64,000 nucleotides of DNA, from assembly GCA_963920575.1 (NCBI GenBank), contig OY986975.1:762650-826649 (forward strand), read 5' to 3'. The notes beneath the pieces were generated by a model. That model did not search any database, was not told where the DNA came from, and saw only the letters and a program-made list of their open reading frames with translations. The stretch comes from Narthecium ossifragum. Taxonomy: Eukaryota; Streptophyta; Magnoliopsida; Dioscoreales; Nartheciaceae. Positions 33,553 to 47,140 of the stretch are shown in pieces. Position numbers and translations under genes: made by a program. Each line of letters begins with the position of its first letter. Positions within the stretch are counted from its first letter, which is position 1.

Positions 33553-36500
33553 ATGATTCCGGCGACCGACCTCCTCCGGCAGCCATACCACAGCTTTGGA
33601 TGCTGCTTCCATGGAGAGAAGACCTCTCTGATACCAACTCTAATGGCTGATGAAGAGGCCTCCAGGGCTGGCTTTCAAGAAGAGGAAAAGGAATTAGGAG
33701 GAGCCGAGGAAGGAGACATAGAGAGCACTACTTCTAGAGAAGAGGATGAGAGACATCATCACGGAGGCTGGCTCCAATTGGGCATTGGTGGCTCTTCGAG
33801 TAGCGTTGCTTGGTCGACCGCCGAGAGCCCGGCGGAGCTCCAGCTGTTCTCAGCTCGCCCGCCTTATCCCCGAGCCGCCATTAGGCCGCCGCAATTGCCT
33901 ACCATGATCTCACCGGCTTTGGGAGTGAGTCACCGGCCGGAGGCTTCATGGGGGTTCCGGAGTAGTGATCCTAGGATGATGATGACGGCGGGGTTGCCTC
34001 CGGCGGCAAGGATGCTGTATGATTATAGGGGGTTCGGTCATTTTCCGGCGAGTTCTAGCACGTCGTCTTCGGGAGGCGGAGAAGGCGCCATGAGGGTTGT
34101 GATCAGCCCGCCGAGGCGGCTGCAGGCAGGCGTGTGGTTCGCGCTCCAGGCGGCTCCAAACCAGTGAGTTATAGGGCAAGGATCGATCCACACCCATTTC
34201 TCCATTATTAGATGACTTCTATACATATCTAGATAACTAGCTAGCAATCTTTTACGATAATTCCAGTTCTACTATAATTAAAATGCTTCAAGAAAGAAAA
34301 CATAGAGATTTTTTTCCTTTTTTCCAACCATTTGTTTGCACTTTGATGTCTTCATGATGTGATGAACCTAATTTGATTGATGGATTGATTGATTATTAAT
34401 TGTTGTTGTTGTTGTTGTTTGTTCTCAACTCAGAGTGAGAGAGCCATTTTTGCCACAAATACAGAACAGCTTTCTAAGAATCAGGTACATTTATCTAATT
34501 CCCTGATCAATTGTGCCATTAATTCTCCATTATAGTTTGCCTTCTTTATACTGATAAATAAACCCTTATTTTTGGTAGGGATGATAGCATGACAGTGAGA
34601 TTATTGATGAAGTACTTGGCTAACAAGCTGGGACTTGAGAATGAATCAGAGGTACTCAACTCCATCCTTCAGTGAGTTCCTTTGATCCTGTAATGTTTAA
34701 CTAAAAAAATTAATGTTGGTTGTTCCAGCTATGACTTGCCTTAGTTTCTATGACTTTATGTGCCTTTAATCATGATCAAAAGAGGAAAAAGAATAGGATT
34801 CAAGAAGACATGAAAGGAAAAGAATTAGGTACACAAATTGCATGAATGTTTTGAAGGAAAAGTTTTAGTAGTGATCATGAAAATGGTAGGTGTTGGAAGG
34901 CCATGAAAGTAACTGGAGAGCTGAAAGGATACTTGTTATTATGGGATCATCTTGATGTAAGCTGTGCAGTAGCTAGCATGTTTAGGTGAGGTGTAGGCAT
35001 CTGAATGTGCATGTCAATGAGGCTTCATGCATATATATGTAGTACAAGAAGCTAATTAAAAGATGAATGAATCAGCTTAATTGGTTGGGTACCTCTTGTT
35101 GGTTAGAGTGTTGGCTTTCAGAGGTAAATGATAGGTTTTTGTTTGGTAGATGGAGAAATCTAGCTTTTAATGCATGCCTTGTCCTTTTTTTTTTGGCCAT
35201 ATATGTTCAAAGCCTAGAGTTCCATAAGACCATCATAACAAATTAAGTGGCTTTCTATTAACAGTGAAGTACTTGGTGGAACAATATATATGTATAGTGT
35301 CATAAATAAAGAAGCTTAATCTTAATTAGGGCAAAGAAAATAAGATATTTATCATTAAATTACAAAGAAAGAAGAAAAGAAGATCTTTTTTTTTTACATT
35401 TAGAACAAGATATGTAGATAAGAGCCATAATATTCAATTCACTAAGACATTTATGACTTGTTATTAATTTCCTTTCATGTTTCTTTTTGCAAATTAAGAG
35501 TGTTTTGGTACTTTCAATATTAACCATGAATATGATATATTACATTTCCATCATTTTAATGAAGAATTAATGTCAACAAATATATAGTAGGGAATTAAGA
35601 ACCTAGACAATGAGATCAAGGTATGAGATTTTCTCTCTATATAATATCCTTAATTCCAAAGAGTCCTCTTGATTTAATTTTTGTTCCTAACTTAATTATA
35701 CCAAAATACCCTTTCAATATCCCCTAGTGAACTTTATATTTAGTTAGAATTAGTAGTTCCATAGCTCAGTTTATTAATAATATTGATCAATTCTTCAACA
35801 GATATTCTAGCTTTGTATAATATAATGCATGTTCTTTAATTCCAGTGCCAAAGTGCTTCATTTTTATTTTGGAAATGTAGGTTATGGGCTATACTTAAAT
35901 TAATACAACATCTACATGTTAGATATATTAATTTCACTAGTTCCCTCCTAACCCACAACACAATCTACTTGATTTATTATATATCTTAAACAATTATGGA
36001 GTGTACGTCAACATGCAGTTGAGCTATGATATCTTAATCAAATGCATACAAAACATTCAATTATCCTCAATATATATAGAAGATCATGCATGTAATTTTA
36101 TATTCAAAGTCAAACTATGTTGCATCAACATGGAATATATATCCATTATGAGCTCATCACCCCTAGGTGTGATTGATGCATTGTTTAGTAGTAATTAATA
36201 GACATATGCAAATTATGATTTCATCTAGGAATATATCATATATCTAGGTAAATTAATTAAAGAATGTTTCTATATATGCTAGCTTCAATGGTTATAGGGT
36301 CTCCATGGCGATCAAGTTTGTAATTTTAGCTGTCATATTGTTCTTATTCTATGTGTGCATGCAGCTCATTAGAGTTGGAAATGAAATTTTTAGTCCTTGA
36401 TCACAATTAATTAATATGCATGCATCTACACGACAAGAATATGAAATGAATTTGACTTTGTGAGCTATAATATGCATGTGACGTCATGTGAATATCATGA

Positions 36501-37571
36501 TGTGAACATGATCGAATGATAATTGCAGTAATTAGAGAAGGAAAAAACTATTAACGGAACTTGCATGCTATTATTAGCCTGTGAGTGCTGATTTATGTAC
36601 ATGCTGACGTGACACTTGCATTACACATGTTTGAATTGGTAGTGGACTATCGATTATTTCATGTAGTCCATCGGTAGTGGTTTACTGAGGGATTAGATCA
36701 ACGAATCGGTATCTCACTGCCGATTGAATTATTCATCTAGTCCATCGGTAGTTAGATACTGATGGAATCTATCAACCAATCGGTACCTCATTACCGGTAC
36801 AATTCAATCGACAGTGAGCTACCGATTCATTAATCTAATCCATCGGTAGACCACTACCGATGGATTAGATGAAAGAATCGGTAATGGACTACCGATTCGA
36901 TGCACATGTCCATGTACATAAAATTTTATTTTTAGAATATCTAAACTCTTCCCCTCCTATATCAGCTTAAGCTATTCAAATGACTGATGAAGTTAACATG
37001 ATAGTAATATTCACGTGTGACGGCTCATGATCAGTAGAGTCTTTAGAAATGAGGAGTGGTGTTTTTTGGGTTAATCGTTGGAGTTAATATATGGATCGAT
37101 ATGAGTGATCGTCACGCTTAGGTGATGCTTTCGACAGCTTGCTTTAGGCCCTACCATGAAACCCTAACTAGCTAGGATAGATTCTTGGTCATTAGAAGAT
37201 CCATCGAGGACCTCAAGTGGTGCACTTTGTTGGCATATTAAAGGGCCCATCATCCTCTCCACAACAAGAATGAAGGTATATGATAGGTTTCCACCAGCAG
37301 AATGATTCCTAGGTTGGTAGTGAAGAAAGCATGCAAATGGACCACTTAAATGTATGCATTACATAAACATATCTTGCAATCAAAACCCTCTAAAAGGCTT
37401 TTAAATTATAGGGCTTTGTGGACATGAATGGAATGCATGAGAAGTCACGGAGAATAATATGGGGACAAGCAGGGGTGTTTGTTTGAGTGCCCTCATCATT
37501 GCTACCTCCATTGATGGCCTTTCCTGATCATCAATTTGTATTGGTTGTTTTGTTGTGTGTGTGTATGTGAG

Positions 37572-37625
<54 letters not shown>

Positions 37626-39633
37626 ACTAGTTGGTGTATTGGATTCCAAGATAAGTGGTGGAAGAGTGCGTAGAGTGGCAGGGAAAAGAACCTGAGGGAG
37701 ACGTGCATGGGATTTCTTTGTTTGTAGTCATGCCGTGTTAGGTGTGGAGAGAGAAAGAGAAGGAGTTGAGAGGGAGAGGGTGAGGGTGAGAGAGAACAAT
37801 GCACCACCAAACATTTACAAAAAAGGCGACATGCATGCAACTGCAACTGTGATTTGATGGTGCATATATGTTTGTTTGTAACAAAGCTTTATGCCTTTAT
37901 ATAGTCATAGGCTGTATTCGAGCCGAGCCGATCCAGTTCACATGACCTCAAGCTCGAACAAAGCAGGCTAGGCTCTAGCTAGTTCAAGCTTGAGCTCGAG
38001 CTTGATTCGTCACACGTGTAAGTCAGACTTGAGTTTGATTCGTAAGCATCTAGGCTGCACATATATGGGTACAGGACATGAGTATAATATGATACGGATA
38101 CTCTGATACGATAATTCTCGAAAAATTAGGATATCGATATGGCAATAATACGACAATATGATAATAAAATTTGAAAAAAGAATATACATTCAAATTTCAA
38201 ATTATTCATCTATGTCACCTCTAAAACTCAAAAGACTGATGTTTAATAGCAATGTATTCATCTACATAAACGTATCATAGGCATATTCGAATTCTAATTA
38301 CGTGTTTTGTTAACCTAAATGATCGGATACGTATCCGAGTGTATCGGGTGCGTGTATCTGTATTCGACACGTGTCGGATACGAATATGCTTTTAAATATG
38401 AAGTATCCTTGCAGCATAACTCATAGCCAAGCTTTTAGACCTATCCGAGTCTAGTATAATAATTTACAATAAAGGGAAATTATATACTTGATAAACGATG
38501 TCATCTATGAATTTTTATAATAGATAGATAATCGAGCTCAGCTGATAAGCTTTCCAACTGAGCCTATGAATTGTCGAACTAGAACTCGACAAAAACAAAA
38601 CGAGCTTGTCTCCGTATTCCCTTATTTTGCCTTTTGGCTCAACTAATTAAAAAAAAAAAAGCCTATTTCTTTAAATGAATTCAATGAGCTTAATCGAAGG
38701 CTATTCGATCGAAACTCGGCTTGAATTAGAGCTCTAAGCTGTTGTATTTGTAGGATTTTTTTTTTTTTTTTTGCTGAATTGCGATGTGGGCATCCTAGCT
38801 TAGAAGTAGAGGACAAAAATAGCTTAACGTGTAAGACCTATGGTATGGAGTCAAATGTTAAATGTTTTTTATGGGAAAGTTTGAGGCCCCATATTTTAAT
38901 TATACTACGTAAACGGGCAGGGAGGATGGAGGTCCGGGCAGCCTACAATTATCGTATTTGGGAGGTAGACCACTGCCGCGGGGCAGATGGCGCCACGTCC
39001 ATCCACGTGGTAAATCCATCTGACGTCGGATAGACGTCAGCCCATCTGCATGCTGATGTAACCCATTAGCCTGTTCATTCATTAACCCGTTAGTCCGATA
39101 GGTCTCGTTTGATACGGGATTAACTTTATTTCGAATTAAGAGACTTTATTTTAAGTTTTAGGAAAAACTTTATAATGATTACTTGGAATAAGGGAAATGG
39201 TGTTTGAGGTTAAGGAGTGGAATAAGTAGTGGATTCAGAAATATTCTAAAAATATTCCCCTCCTTAATCCGAATTAAGGGTTATTTTCGAAATTTATTCA
39301 TGTATCAAACGGAGGCTTGAAGTATAGCTTGATGATTTTACACAAGTATTTGCAGACCTGATAGGAATAAAATAGCATCAATAAATATGATATATGTAAA
39401 AATTGCAGGCCATGAATACAAGATGCAAAATTTGCAATAATTTTTTGAAATATCCCAATATTATCCTGGTTATAAATTAACCATCCTCTTATTTCCTACG
39501 TGGATCCTACGCTTCATCCTACATGGATGGGACAAGTTAGTGGAGGGGCTACTGGGAGGAAAGAGTAGTTAATGGGTAATTGATGGAGAAGTTAGTGGAT
39601 GTTTACCCTGTCAAATGAAAGAGAGCTCCACTA

Positions 39634-39695
<62 letters not shown>

Positions 39696-40229
39696 GTGGA
39701 GCCTAAGTTGGGGGTAAAAGAAGAGGGAAGTTAATGGAGAGAGAACAGGGATGATGGGGATAGAAGGTGGTTACCCTCTCACGTGACGGGGGAGCCCACT
39801 AGCATCAACCTTATAAAACACAACGAAGAGAGAACAAAACTCAATCTAACGATAGGCGGTTTTTAGATCCAATATCCAAAGGTGGAGACTTAAAAATATG
39901 GGCGTAACTGAAAACGTAACTGAAAAAAATGAATCAATCGGAATGTATCATACCACTGACACAAGTCCACACTAGTGTATATATATCTATGTTTAAGCAT
40001 TTGATGAATCCATGAACATGCACTTGCAAGATGCATTCTAACATACCATGTAACCCCGGGGAAAAAAAACCAGGTGGAGATTGCTTGCAGAGGACAGCAG
40101 CTTCTTCCCTTCTGGACGCTGCTGCACGTTCGAGACAGCATATGGTGTCGGAGAGATCCGGTGATATTGCACCTGGATTCGCCGGCCACGGACCATGTCA
40201 TGATCCTGCATTACCGGAGAAGCGTGTAG
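33553..40229 (+). CDS. LAX2: LAX PANICLE 2-like nuclear protein, four exons with a 5.4-kb last intron
   Basis: Read as join(33553..34163, 34434..34484, 34579..34651, 40074..40229), 296 aa, all GT-AG with matching phases (CA|A, AG|G, then phase 0). The N-terminus is MIPATDLLRQPYHSFGCCFH. A conserved GGWLQLGIGG lies at about residues 70-79, followed by Pro/Ser-rich disordered sequence. The C-terminal domain starts at about 190: VWFALQAAPNQ, VREPFLPQIQNSFLRIR, MTVRLLMKYLANKLGLENESE, VEIACRGQQLLPFWTLLHVR, DSIWCRR...LHYRRSV. This resembles the ubiquitin-like (RAWUL-type) C-terminus of LAX PANICLE 2-like proteins, which in rice act with LAX1 in axillary meristem formation. Family assignment is from memory. 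The function is inferred from rice; the last exon is isolated but fits exactly. Confidence 0.82.
36636..36915. repeat. Palindromic 'ccgatcggtag' element in LAX2-like intron 3
   Basis: Seven or more words of the form 'accgattcg', 'aatcggta' and 'ccatcggtag' alternate in direct and inverted orientation, with near-palindromic blocks such as tccatcggtag/ctaccgatgga. A related copy is at 43925-44125. It is probably a foldback MITE; its borders are uncertain. Confidence 0.6.
37579..37621. repeat. (GA)n microsatellite in LAX2-like intron 3
   Basis: An uninterrupted GA tract of about 43 bp, preceded by a GT-rich stretch. Confidence 0.95.
39101..39316. mobile_element. MITE of about 216 bp in LAX2-like intron 3
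   Basis: The ends ggtctcgtttgatacggga and ...tgtatcaaacggaggc form an imperfect inverted repeat. The interior is AT-rich and contains gaattaag words in both orientations. No target-site duplication is clear. The GTTTGATAC end suggests a PIF/Harbinger-like MITE. Confidence 0.6.
39637..39691. repeat. (TA)n microsatellite in LAX2-like intron 3
   Basis: About 55 bp of uninterrupted TA, upstream of the isolated last exon. Confidence 0.95.
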
Positions 40230-42825
40230 GGTCTGCACAATTCATCTGTACAATCAATCAGCTAACCAATCTTTATCGACTCTTGCCTTTCGTTCAGTTT
40301 CAGCTCACCCTTTGTTGCTCATCTGATTCATCGAGGAGGCTTGGAGACAACCACAATCTTCTCTGGAGCAGATAACATTGCTACAAGTCTACTTCCAAGC
40401 CTTCGCGGCATGATATTCATTTTTTTCTTCTGTGCTAATTTCACTAATTTCAGATCATACTGGTCTCCTCTATTCTCCCTTGTTCATTCTTCCAACCATC
40501 TCCTTGTTGTGATGTAATGGTGTCTTCAAGTAATGCCCCTACAATGATCAGCGAAGTTAATAAATGCTAGGATCAGAAGTGTTAAAGCTATACAGAAGAA
40601 AGACTAGGTGTTCGGCGTTAGATGCTTGATTTAGGTTCTGCAGAATAAACAATTAATCGAAGAATAAGCAAGTAATAAATTCATTAAGCAACAAATACAA
40701 ATCCTAGAATTGAGTCAAGAGTACAGTATAAGCACAAAATACAAGTATATGTCGCAGAGCAGAATCAACTAAGAAAGATAAACGGAAGGTCATGAAACAG
40801 ACGATAAGGCCAGGACGCATCAAGCAACACGGAAGCGAACATAATTACGAGGGCCTTCACAAAGGCCTATCATGCTTTTCATGGTTAGCTTTCACGATCA
40901 TAATGACAGAGACTGCATGTTTTGAAGGTGTAGGTATCCCTACAAGCTTCACGTCGATCGCGAGATTAAATCTTTCACTAAATCAATCAATTCAGCTACG
41001 ATGGAAACATAGCACTAAAAAAGATGACAAATTCTAGGAATGACTCCAGCCAAGCATACTTCAACCTCAGAAAGAGAAACTTCTAAGCAAAACATGACTG
41101 CAAGGAAAGATTTATTGTAGTGGAGACAAGAGTAAAGTCGAAGGAAGGCTCCAGAAATGCAAAGATATATTCAAGTGAAAAACCTGGTCTTACCATGAAA
41201 AAGAATCATGCTTTATCGAGTTTTGAACTGTTAAATCGTGTTTATGCATTGGGATATCTTGGCCATCAATCACAAGCATGCTACTGCTCAGCATTACTAA
41301 CTGGAAAGAAGAGATGCACAAGCGACAGTGAAAGAGGAAATAGACAGGAGTCTGTCCACAGTCCACACAGCATCGGGTATTGTGTCACCACCACCATGAA
41401 CAGTAAGCAAAACTCAAACTATAGCACAAGAAATAGAAACAGTGATGGCATCACGATCAATAAAGAATCAGTAGTAGTTCAAGCTTTTAGCCATCATGAA
41501 AAGAGGAATGAAGTGTAGGAAAAAGTGGAAATCCTACTTTCCAAGGATAAGGATTTCAGTGCAACCATCATCAGCTTAGGTTCCAACCGAGAGGGAAATA
41601 TGCATAAGCTGTAATGAGACATACTTTCAGAAGAGTAACAATATCCTAGGTTTATGAGGAGGAAACATGACGCACTTTCTTGTATAGATTAAATACAGTT
41701 ACTTGACTTTTAATTTAGTCACGACAACTGATGAGACAGAGAAAGAACAACCATAATAGCTAATGTAGGTAAAACATGGAACTCACGGCAACTCAGTCCA
41801 ATAATTAACATACCATAGCTTGATCTGTTTTCTACAAATAAATTTGACCCTTGCATCACTGTCCTTTTCATTATGACCTCGAATGGCCATGGCAGTGTTG
41901 ACATAGATAAACTGGGAAACATCACAGGTAACAAGTCTTCCTTTTTTTACTAGTTAAAACATAGGGCTGGGGCACAGCTAAGAAGTCTACAAATTTCCTT
42001 ATCCATTTATTTGAACACTGAGATCTAATTGAACCACATTAACAGGATCTAGCAGTTGAGAAAAGTAAGATGTCTACATCGAATTCATCATTTTTTATGG
42101 CTGAGTTTCAAATTCTCAATATGCAAAACTCTCATGCATTGTCCGATAAACCAGATAATCATGATAAACTTGCAAGCTATTGTATGACCTTCAGAAATGT
42201 ATCCCAGCTATTTCAATCTATTTGCTTGAACATCTGTAAGCTTATGAACTATAAAATTGCCAAAACTGATATGTTTGAATTTGTTTTACCCATGATATGC
42301 ATCTTTCATTGCCAATGAAACCAACATATGCTCCAGCCATTTCCTATCTAATCAAATCAAATTAGCAAAAGAATGAAACACAATTGAGTTGTTGTTTTGA
42401 AACAACTATACATCATACATTGTTCAATTTGTGGAATGAAGCTAAACCCTGCAGCTCAACATGGATGTCTTCCTCTCCAGCCAACCATTCTTAAAACCAA
42501 AGGTTTGCAATTCTATCTTAGTATCTTGCCTATAAGAAAACTAAATCAATTTAATCATTCGTTCTTCCAAGTTCGCCAAATTAATGGTTTCATCATACAA
42601 GGATTTGGCAAAAGTTACACATTTACAAACCCAGACAAAAACCAGACGATAATATACACAAAATCAAAGCATTGTAAGCAAAAGAAGCATAACAATTATA
42701 CCTTTAAAGTTCCAAAAAAAAAAAAAACTCACAATTGATTTCACCAAAAGGATGAAATATTTCAACTTATTATCCCATAGATGAAATTTGAATCCTTCCG
42801 TCAAAAACTTAATCTTTTTTTCCTC
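40230..42825. other. Spacer between two convergent genes; no gene recognised
   Basis: The left end is LAX2-like 3' untranslated sequence. The right end, just below 42826, is 3' sequence of the SAM gene. The intervening open frames (40792-41037, 41120-41518, 42397-42738) have no family resemblance and ordinary AT-rich composition. Confidence 0.45.
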
Positions 42826-43422
42826 TCAATCACACCAAAAACCGTCACTGTTGGAACCGGAGCTTCTCCGGAGCTTCTGGATCTCCGTATACATCTTTCT
42901 CCTAGACCCCACCGCATCGATTCCCATCTCCTTGAGATCCTCCAAGGTTAGCAGAGGCAGGACCTCGTCGTCCACCTCGTGGATTTCGAACACCGGGGCG
43001 TACCGCCCTAGCCCTAGCCGGTCGAGCCACGAACGGACGCCGTCCCGGCGATCATCCCAGCCATCGATCTCGTCGGAGTTCGGGGGGCTCTCCCTACGAT
43101 CGTGGCCGTTGGATCGGGGATCGGCATCACCGAGAGAGGTTGGCGGCCGGTGAGATCGGGAGCGGCGAGGGGGCACGGCAGGGTGTTGGAGAGTAGAGAG
43201 GGGTTTTGTCTTGGAGGAAGTAAGGCGGCGGGTGTGCGGATTAAGGTTCGGGTCGAGAGAGGTGGCGGCGGATGGGTCGCCCAGTCGGACGCTAGGGCGG
43301 CGCTGCCGCTTTGACAGCGGAGAGGCACCTGGTGCAGCACCGACAGCGGCTCCGACTTGGAGGTCTCCGTCGGCGGTGGCGGTTGGCGGCGGAGACGGTG
43401 GCGGCGGGGAGGAGTTCGTCAT
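42826..43422 (-). CDS. SAM (sterile alpha motif) domain protein, WEEP/EGT2-like
   Basis: Single exon, 198 aa, ATG at 43422. Residues 1-120 are Pro/Ser/Arg-rich and disordered. Residues about 126-188 form a SAM domain: VRSWLDRLGLGRYAPVFEIH, EVDDEVLPLLTLEDLKEMGI, DAVGSRRKMYTEIQKLRR. The end is SDGFWCD. SAM domains oligomerise or bind partners. The closest plant proteins I recall are the small single-SAM proteins related to peach WEEP and barley EGT2, which set branch or root angle. The SAM call is firm; the subgroup is tentative and based on the 'APVFEIHEVDDE' and 'MGI.AVGSRRKMY' wording. The promoter side has TGGGCC words near 43595-43620. Confidence 0.85.
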   Translation of the reverse strand: MTNSSPPPPSPPPTATADGDLQVGAAVGAAPGASPLSKRQRRPSVRLGDPSAATSLDPNLNPHTRRLTSSKTKPLSTLQHPAVPPRRSRSHRPPTSLGDADPRSNGHDRRESPPNSDEIDGWDDRRDGVRSWLDRLGLGRYAPVFEIHEVDDEVLPLLTLEDLKEMGIDAVGSRRKMYTEIQKLRRSSGSNSDGFWCD

Positions 43423-43924
43423 TGGAGGAGCTCAGGGCAGCGACTCGAGTCGACGCTGGTCCCCAGAGGCCCAGAGCGCGTAAATGGAGCTCCGATATCC
43501 ATAAGCTGTGTCGGAGTCGGATAGCTATTATCGGGCTGCGGATTCTGATTCCTTTCATGTTTGATCCGCAAAGTTCAGCCATTCCACGGGCCGAGCCTAA
43601 GTTTGGGCCGAGAGATGGGCCGAGTCCCAAAGATTGGCAAATCCAATCGTGTTGGAACCTAACTAGGCTTGGGCTCAAAACCCTTTTATTAATTAGTTGC
43701 AACTTCCACATTCCTACAAATTACTGAGCTTGTGTCCGCATCCTGTTGGCTTAACTTTTAAACTGAGCGATTAAAATCGCCGCGGATCATTACTCTATTT
43801 AACTCTAGTATATTCCTTGACCTAAAAACTTAAGCCAATAGGTGAGTCAGAGTGACTTTATATTAATATAATTTAACATCTCTTATATACGAAGGACCGC
43901 GATTGGGGTATATGAGACGTAAGG

Positions 43925-44125
43925 ACATGTACATGTCTTTCAATCGGTAAATGTTCACCGATTGAGTCATCTAATCCATCAGTAGTATTTTTTCGATGAA
44001 TCAGATCAACCAATCGGTAGACATATACATATTGAATGTATCAATCATCGAATCAGTAGAACACTATCAATTGGTTGATCTAATTCATTGACTCAATCGA
44101 TAGATATGACTATGTACACAAATCT
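43925..44125. repeat. Second copy of the 'caatcggtag' palindromic element
   Basis: It shares the 'gtacatgtc...caatcggta' start, 'ccaatcggtag' core words and 'gtacacaaa' tail with 36636-36915, with many substitutions. Confidence 0.5.
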
Positions 44126-44659
44126 TTACCATATATGATTCCTTCCTCGTATAAGTCGCTTCCACACCCTGAAGCTTAAACTCTAGTCGTTATTTTGACA
44201 TTGGAGGTGGTCAGCTCTTATCACTACATACATCGATGGACTTGCGAGCCCAACTTGCCTGAGATCATGTGTGCAAACAAACACATCACATGCTACCTTC
44301 TTTACTTTGATGATATAGTAGTGTACGTTTCTCCATATCCATGTCACAAATGAACGAGTACATATATTGAAACGAAATGTGGACCCTGTTACTGTGTTAC
44401 ATATACCGGTGAATAGTGTGGCATTCATTGCCGCCCCGGCTAGGGGCCCTCCGGCGGTGCACCACCATAGAGACGACGTTGATGTTGCCGCCCCATCTGA
44501 CAACATCTGGAGCTCTCCAACGAGGCGTAGCTCTTTTGTATATTACGTAGACAGTAAGTTAGCTTATCAATTGTTAGGGTTATCCAGAGTCCATGTATAT
44601 AGTTAGCTGAACTGTCTTCTCTTCTTCTCTATCAGGCTCTCAGGAACTCTACACACACA

Positions 44660-44662
<3 letters not shown>

Positions 44663-44698
<36 letters not shown>
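44663..44698. repeat. (AG)n microsatellite
   Basis: 36 bp of AG repeats. Confidence 0.95.
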
Positions 44699-44700
<2 letters not shown>

Positions 44701-47140
44701 TGTCAGTGGAGTTAATGGATGGTGGTGTCCTCATCCACACCTCGGCATGCAACTAGCTAGCCCTGCAGGCATGGGCTGCCCATCTATCAGCTGCGTCACT
44801 CAACCCCACCCATGTCCCCTCACTCTCTCTCTCACTCTCTCGGTTGCTCTCTGTCTCTCTAACCCCACCTATGTATACATAGTTAGCTAGCTAGTCGACC
44901 TCCTCCTCTTCCAACTCTAACAGCAGACCAAGACACGCCATGACCATACAACACTGCTCCTCCATTGCCGGGCCGGCCCCCCGGCCGCCCCTTGTCGGCC
45001 GTCCACATGCATGGCCCATGCATGCATGTCATGTCACAATCAACAGTACGTATATACAGTACTAGTACGTGTTTATAGTCGATAAATATTATCTCAATAG
45101 TCTTAACATTGAAACTAATGTGGATGAACAAGTGGTGGAAGGAGGTGGCGAGGTCCATTGATTAGCCATGTCGCCGCCGACTCAGGGGAGGTCGGCAGGT
45201 GCCCACATCTGATCACCTGGGCCATGCAAATATATGATCAGTGTGTATATAGGGCTCGTTTGGATTGAGAATATGATAAGTTTGTATAGTGATTTTACGT
45301 AAAAGTTATGTAAACATCAAAAGTAGTTATGTATGACCGAGAGAAAAGTATAGTAAGTTTATTCATACTTATTCTCGATTCAAACACGGACCATAACATA
45401 CTATAAATACATTAAGTTGGTTAGGTAAATCTAGCTATATGCCATTTGGTGCTATGACTTATTGAATTAATGTTGCAATAGAATAGAGAAGAATAAGGTG
45501 CATGGAATAAACTTGGGGTTTGGTTATACGTACTAGGAGAAGTGTATCATGTACATGACTGTGATCATTTATATGACATGATGGAACCTATAAATTTATG
45601 TCACCTTTGTCAATTCTAGAATTAAATCTGATGCAAGAGGCAATTAGACATGGATTTTAATCCCAGTTTTGAAGCTAGCTCATTGGCTCAATAACTGTGC
45701 TCATTAATTTTGAGTAACCAAAGAGATAAGAACTAAGAAGTAGGACAAACGTTTATATATAACAAGTATATATAGTTTTTTAATCAGCCATAGATTTGAT
45801 CGGGCCTATCAACTTAACTCCTCATGCACAAACAACGTATCGATCTTTATAGCCCCTGGAGACTGATCATCAGCTTGATCGGAGTTCGGCGAGGACGAGT
45901 TATCGCGCGAGGCAAATGGCTGATGGGGATGGCATGTAATGTCGTTTGACATGACATGAGATGCATGGTAACATCATGTGAACTCGAGAAGGACATGATG
46001 GTGATGTGTAACATTCATGCTTGGGCATGCATGGTTAAGTCCTGCGTACCTCCTTGACGTGCATGGCACCAAAAGGAGTGCCCTACAGCGATGCTGCAGG
46101 AGAGGTACAATTCAGCTGAACTTTACTAAGACCTAAGGGCACCACCTTTCTAACAACTGTGATTATAAGACACAAACAAGGCCCTCTGGCCCTTTGCTCT
46201 TCCATGTTTGCTACGTATATGGATGATATGATCATGTAAAGAATCCTATGTAAACATCAATATATGTGTCTACATTGATGTTTACATAGGATGCTTATAA
46301 TGTGTCACACATACATAATCAACAACAGGACTACGTGTGGACTCGCTAGAACAATATCTGAAGATGCATGTCAACATACTCTCTGGTTATGGCGCAGGGT
46401 AAACGTGAGGTCTCTCGTCGGGAGAGACAACCGACCTCTCTATGGGAGAGACAACCATATTTCTCAAGAGATGAGAAAACAATCCTAATTTTCATTCATC
46501 CAAAATTGTCTCTTACAAATCCTAGAACCTCCTTTTATATGTTAAGGAGAGACCAACTCAAACATGGACTCAAACATGACTTAACTCAACTAAACTCAGA
46601 ATTAAAGAGAAGAAATCTGACTAGAAATAAGAAACTTGCTAAAAATGAAAAAACCGATAAACTGCCTAAAAAGGAAAGTTTTTCACTAAAACGGAATTTT
46701 AAACCATAAGGAAAAGGAATCCGGAGATTTGGAGGTCAAGGTCATGGAGAGATTTTTGATTTCCGATGAATCTCGTCGGGCTCGTCGAACCGGTCGAATC
46801 GACTGGTCGCACGCCCCGATCGGACATCGTGGCCGAAAGTTATGTCCATCCGACGGTCGCGGTCGTACGGAGATCTGAGTCGGACGGATGGAGTTCGAAC
46901 ACGACCGGATCGCCTAGGGAGCTGCTCCGGATCAGACCCGGTCAAGTCTGGATCTGGATTTAGTCCTGTATCAGGTTATGATAAGACTAAGATCATCAAG
47001 TTAAATGCATCTTGGTTTCTTTTCTTCATTCAAGCCAATGGATCTAGACATTTTTTTTCTTGAAAAGATGCTCATTTTGATTAGTTGAGCCCAAAAGGCT
47101 GAGTGTACAAGGGGGAAAAAAGAACAACAACAATAAGGCC

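Larger units (their letters stand above)
43423..47140. other. Long spacer without recognised genes
   Basis: 3.7 kb of mostly AT-rich sequence with repeat relics. A GC-richer open frame at 44367-44606 (79 aa) has no recognised family. GC-rich sequence at 46740-46960 may be part of an old LTR but has no confirmed ends. Confidence 0.4.

Noticed and set aside
41120..41518. 132-aa plus-strand frame
   Set aside because: Ser/Asn/Lys-rich with no domain or promoter signal; lies in AT-rich spacer between two genes.
44367..44606. 79-aa frame with GC-rich start
   Set aside because: No conserved motif recognised and no supporting splice or promoter context.
46380..46973. Candidate solo LTR on the minus strand (TGATACAGG start)
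   Set aside because: Composition looks LTR-like, but neither a CA end with target duplication nor a primer-binding site could be confirmed.
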